From assembly GCA_008015835.1 (NCBI GenBank), contig SSGH01000001.1:1-64000 (forward strand): DNA of 64,000 bases, given 5' to 3'. This stretch comes from Lysobacter sp. Its GTDB lineage: Bacteria > Pseudomonadota > Gammaproteobacteria > Xanthomonadales > Xanthomonadaceae. The notes below the pieces were generated by a model. That model saw only the letters and a program-made list of their open reading frames with translations. It searched no databases and was not told where the DNA came from. Made by a program: the position numbers and the translations under genes. Positions 61,689 through 64,000 of this stretch are shown piece by piece (the stretch's first letter is position 1; each line of letters opens with the position of its first letter).

Positions 61689-62492
61689 ATGTTCGGCCGA
61701 ATTTCCAAGACAGCGGTGCTCGCGACCGGGCTCGCCGCCGGCCTCAGCGGATGCGTCACGGTGTACGAATACGGCGGCGACGCCTACGACGACGGTTACT
61801 ACGTCGAGCCGTCGATCGATCGCTACGATGGCTACGGCTACGGCAACGCTTACGGTCCGTTCTACGATCATTACTACAGCCCGTACTACGACCATTTCGG
61901 ATACCGCAATTACGGCGGCTGGTCCGGCAGCATCGGTTATCGCTTCGGCGACGGCGCCTTCGGCGCTTACGGTTTTCCGTATTGGTATTTCGGTTACGGG
62001 TACGGATACGGCTACGGGTCTCCCTACGATTGGTATTTCAATCGGCCCTATCACGGCGGCTACGGCCATCGCCCGCCTTCGCATCGTCCGCCCTCGCACC
62101 GCCCGCCGGGCGGCGAGCATCGTCCGCCACAAACGCGACCGCCGGGCGAACACCGTCCGCCGCGCGTGGTCGATCGCGAAACGCCGCCGTGGCGACGCCT
62201 GCAGGACATCGCCCGCCCCGCGCCCGAAACCGCCGGCGCGCCGCGCATCTTGAACGGCTCGATGCCGCGCGTGCGCCCGCAAACGACGACGCAAGCGCCG
62301 CCGCGGGTGGTGATGTCGTCGCCGTCGCGGCCGCAAACCGGCACTCCGTCGCAGAATCCGCCGCCGTCGCAACCGCGTCGTTTCGAGCAACGTCAGGATG
62401 CGCCCGCGTACAGACCGTCGCCATCGCCGCCGCCTTCGCCGAGAGAGCGACCGAATGCGTCAGAACGAGAAATCGGTCGCGAACCGAGGTGA
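61689..62492 (+). CDS. Tyr/Gly-rich lipoprotein with HRPP repeats
   Basis: A 267-aa protein with a lipoprotein signal peptide (residues 1-22, lipobox LSGC). It is followed by a region of about 100 residues extremely rich in Tyr, Gly, Asp and Phe (DGYGYGNAYGPFYDHYYSPY), then HRPPSHRPPSHRPPG repeats and a Pro/Arg/Gln-rich disordered tail. Surface or outer-membrane attachment is expected. Function unknown. ATG 61689 gives a standard signal peptide. Confidence 0.75.
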   Translation: MFGRISKTAVLATGLAAGLSGCVTVYEYGGDAYDDGYYVEPSIDRYDGYGYGNAYGPFYDHYYSPYYDHFGYRNYGGWSGSIGYRFGDGAFGAYGFPYWYFGYGYGYGYGSPYDWYFNRPYHGGYGHRPPSHRPPSHRPPGGEHRPPQTRPPGEHRPPRVVDRETPPWRRLQDIARPAPETAGAPRILNGSMPRVRPQTTTQAPPRVVMSSPSRPQTGTPSQNPPPSQPRRFEQRQDAPAYRPSPSPPPSPRERPNASEREIGREPR

Positions 62493-62682
62493 CAAAAACG
62501 CTTGCCAACGGACAAATTTGGTCGCAAGCTAGCTCCGCATGACCGGCTACGTCGAATTACGACGCAATCGGTTACCGAATCGCCGACCCCGGCGGGGAAT
62601 TCCGGATCCCCCCTGTTCCGCATCTCCGTCGGGTGTCGGCACCTTCTTTTGCGAAGCTCGTCGCAATTCTCAGAACGATACG
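62493..62682. other. Gene-free stretch
   Basis: No gene or strong repeat seen between the lipoprotein stop and the minus-strand small RNA terminator. Confidence 0.5.
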
Positions 62683-62796
62683 CAAAAAGAAGGGGTCGAA
62701 TGTCCCCCGACATTCGACCCCTGGCTACCTCAACGCGCACGTGGCCAGCCCTGTTCCACCCCGGCCTACGCTTTCGCGCATGCCGCGCTGAGTGCC
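62683..62796 (-). ncRNA. Candidate sigma-54-dependent small RNA (about 114 nt)
   Basis: A minus-strand unit defined by a sigma-54-type promoter (62808-62824) and a strong intrinsic terminator (62722-62684). The predicted transcript starts at about G 62796. It has internal complementarity (GGCT ... AGCC before the terminator) and ends with a 13-bp stem. The only frame within it is an 18-codon one without a ribosome site, so a non-coding RNA is the simplest reading. This is inferred from signals, not homology. Confidence 0.5.
62684..62722 (-). terminator. Intrinsic terminator of the candidate small RNA
   Basis: Perfect 13-bp arms (AGGGGTCGAATGT at 62691-62703; complement 62710-62722) with a 6-nt loop. 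On the minus strand they are followed by TCTTTTTG. Confidence 0.75.
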
Positions 62797-62807
62797 TTTG
62801 TGGTAAA

Positions 62808-62824
62808 GCATAGAGCGTGCCAAC
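62808..62824 (-). promoter_or_regulatory. Sigma-54 (-24/-12) promoter
   Basis: The minus strand reads GTTGGCACGCTCTATGC, with GG and GC separated by exactly ten bases and the TGGCACG consensus complete at -24. The -12 element is ATGCT against TTGCW. A start about twelve bases downstream falls at 62796. Confidence 0.65.
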
Positions 62825-63101
62825 TTCGGCGCGCTCGTTTTGTTTTTGGGCCTCGCGTCGCGCTTTTCGGTCGAATGCGCCAAGACGCGCAGCAAGAACG
62901 ATCGCGACGGCTTCGGTTTTTCGATCGCGGCCGCGTGTCCATATCGCAGCGGCAACGCCAGCGCGCGCACCGCGCCATCGCACGCTTCGTAGCGCCGGAT
63001 TGGCGTCGCGGCGACGCTGCGGCGAAAATGAGCGCCCGCATGAACGCGAACCTCATCGAGGCGCGACCGCACCGCGTCTCTTTCGCACCGCAGGCACCCG
63101 T
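62825..63101. other. Gene-free stretch upstream of mnmG
   Basis: No gene supported. It could carry enhancer sites for the sigma-54 promoter (repeated CGATCGCG words near 62920-62935) and the mnmG promoter, but I see no clear hexamers. Confidence 0.4.
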
Positions 63102-64000
63102 ATGAACGACTTCTACCGCTTCGATGTCATGGTGATCGGCGGCGGCCACGCCGGCACCGAGGCCGCGCTCGCGTCCGCGCGCGCCGGCGCGCGCACGCTG
63201 CTGCTCACGCACAACATCGAGACCGTCGGCGCGATGAGCTGCAACCCCGCGATCGGCGGTATCGGCAAGGGCCATCTGGTTAAAGAGATCGACGCGCTGG
63301 GCGGCGTCATGGCCCGCGCGGCGGACGCGGCCGGCATCCAGTGGCGGCGTTTGAACGCCTCGAAAGGTCCGGCGGTGCGCGCGACGCGCTGTCAGGCCGA
63401 CCGCGCGCTGTACCGCAGCTTCGTGCGTCGCGAGGTGGAAACGGAGCCGAACCTCACCGTGTTCCAGTCGGCGGTGGACGATTTGATTCTGGAGCCCACC
63501 GCCGACGGCGACGCGGTGCGCGGCGCGATCACCAACACCGGTTTGCGTTTCCATGCGTCGGCGGTGGTGCTGACCGCGGGCACGTTTCTCGCCGGCAAGA
63601 TCCATATCGGCGAAACCCAATACGCCGCGGGCCGCATGGGCGACCCGCCGGCGGCGACGCTGGCCGCGAAACTGCGCGAGCGCCCGTTCGTAGTCGATCG
63701 CCTGAAAACCGGCACGCCGCCGCGCATCGACGGCCGCAGCCTGGATTATTCGGCGATGGAGGAACAGCCCGGCGACGATCCGCGCCCGGTGTTCTCGTTC
63801 ATGGGCAGCGCCGCCGATCATCCGGCGCAGGTCTCGTGCTGGATCACGCACACGTCCGAGCGCACGCACGAGATCATCCGCAACGCGTTGCACCGTTCGC
63901 CGCTGTACAGCGGGCAGATCGAGGGCATCGGCCCGCGTTATTGCCCGTCGATCGAAGACAAAGTGGTGCGCTTCGCCGACAAGGCCTCGCATCAGATCTT
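63102..64000 (+). CDS. mnmG: tRNA 5-carboxymethylaminomethyluridine synthase subunit MnmG (partial)
   Basis: The first about 299 codons; the gene continues past the right edge. FAD-binding [20 protein letters not shown] (residues about 8-27), [58 protein letters not shown] and [14 protein letters not shown] are diagnostic. With MnmE it modifies wobble U34 of certain tRNAs. ATG 63102 gives the standard N-terminus. Confidence 0.96.
   Translation, partial: MNDFYRFDVMVIGGGHAGTEAALASARAGARTLLLTHNIETVGAMSCNPAIGGIGKGHLVKEIDALGGVMARAADAAGIQWRRLNASKGPAVRATRCQADRALYRSFVRREVETEPNLTVFQSAVDDLILEPTADGDAVRGAITNTGLRFHASAVVLTAGTFLAGKIHIGETQYAAGRMGDPPAATLAAKLRERPFVVDRLKTGTPPRIDGRSLDYSAMEEQPGDDPRPVFSFMGSAADHPAQVSCWITHTSERTHEIIRNALHRSPLYSGQIEGIGPRYCPSIEDKVVRFADKASHQI

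Noticed and set aside
62725-63072. 115-codon minus-strand ORF overlapping the small RNA
   Set aside because: It has no ribosome site or recognisable domain, and it crosses the sigma-54 promoter.

Overview
The window is a high-G+C gammaproteobacterial chromosome segment. Gene order and content point to the Lysobacteraceae (Xanthomonadaceae), probably a Lysobacter-like organism. The evidence is the rsmB-fmt...def / LysM / dprA / smg / topA neighbourhood, polA next to a DUF2782 lipoprotein gene and an sX13-like sRNA, comF divergent from a bioB-bioF-bioH-bioC cluster, and paired secreted M4 and S8 proteases. The taxon is an inference from family knowledge; no rRNA lies in the window.

Region 1 (1-6648) is an accessory island. 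On the minus strand a tightly coupled operon encodes a SIS-HAD fusion, a phosphoribosyltransferase-like protein with an intact PRPP loop, an ORC/CDC6-like AAA ATPase, and the start of a fourth protein that leaves the window. The island ends at the 3' end of a tRNA-Ile2(CAU) gene. In between are a broken zinc-ribbon gene, a 21-bp palindrome and a cluster of AGTCCAA repeats, the layout expected at a chromosomal attachment site. This operon is the best candidate for an undescribed system: it looks like a nucleotide- or sugar-phosphate-centred conflict or stress module.

Region 2 (6649-23926) is mostly core. It holds tRNA-Ile2, rpoD and dtd; an LpxL-type acyltransferase; a pair of membrane bPH2 proteins; an LPS/exopolysaccharide set (CDP-glycerol-type transferase, three glycosyltransferases, UDP-xylose synthase, ArnT-like GT39); and rsmB-fmt. 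A low-G+C membrane gene and a block of inverted repeats separate fmt from def.

Region 3 (23927-35461) carries def, a LysM protein, dprA, smg, three GYF/pilin-like/RDD membrane proteins, a secreted SH3-like protein, topA with a histone H1-like tail, and two DUF4124 secreted proteins.

Region 4 (35496-47315) carries a secreted M4 metalloprotease, an S8 protease and a small secreted protein that share a cysteine-containing module. It also has an SDR, a lipoprotein, sppA, a MATE exporter, and DUF3667, DUF4286 and DUF421 proteins.

Region 5 (47430-64000) carries an sX13-like sRNA, polA, a DUF2782 lipoprotein, comF, the biotin operon with one uncharacterised member, two VOC proteins, several small membrane proteins, a SnoaL protein, a YdcF protein and a PLP dehydratase. 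It also has a Tyr/Gly-rich lipoprotein, a candidate sigma-54-driven small RNA on the minus strand, and the start of mnmG.
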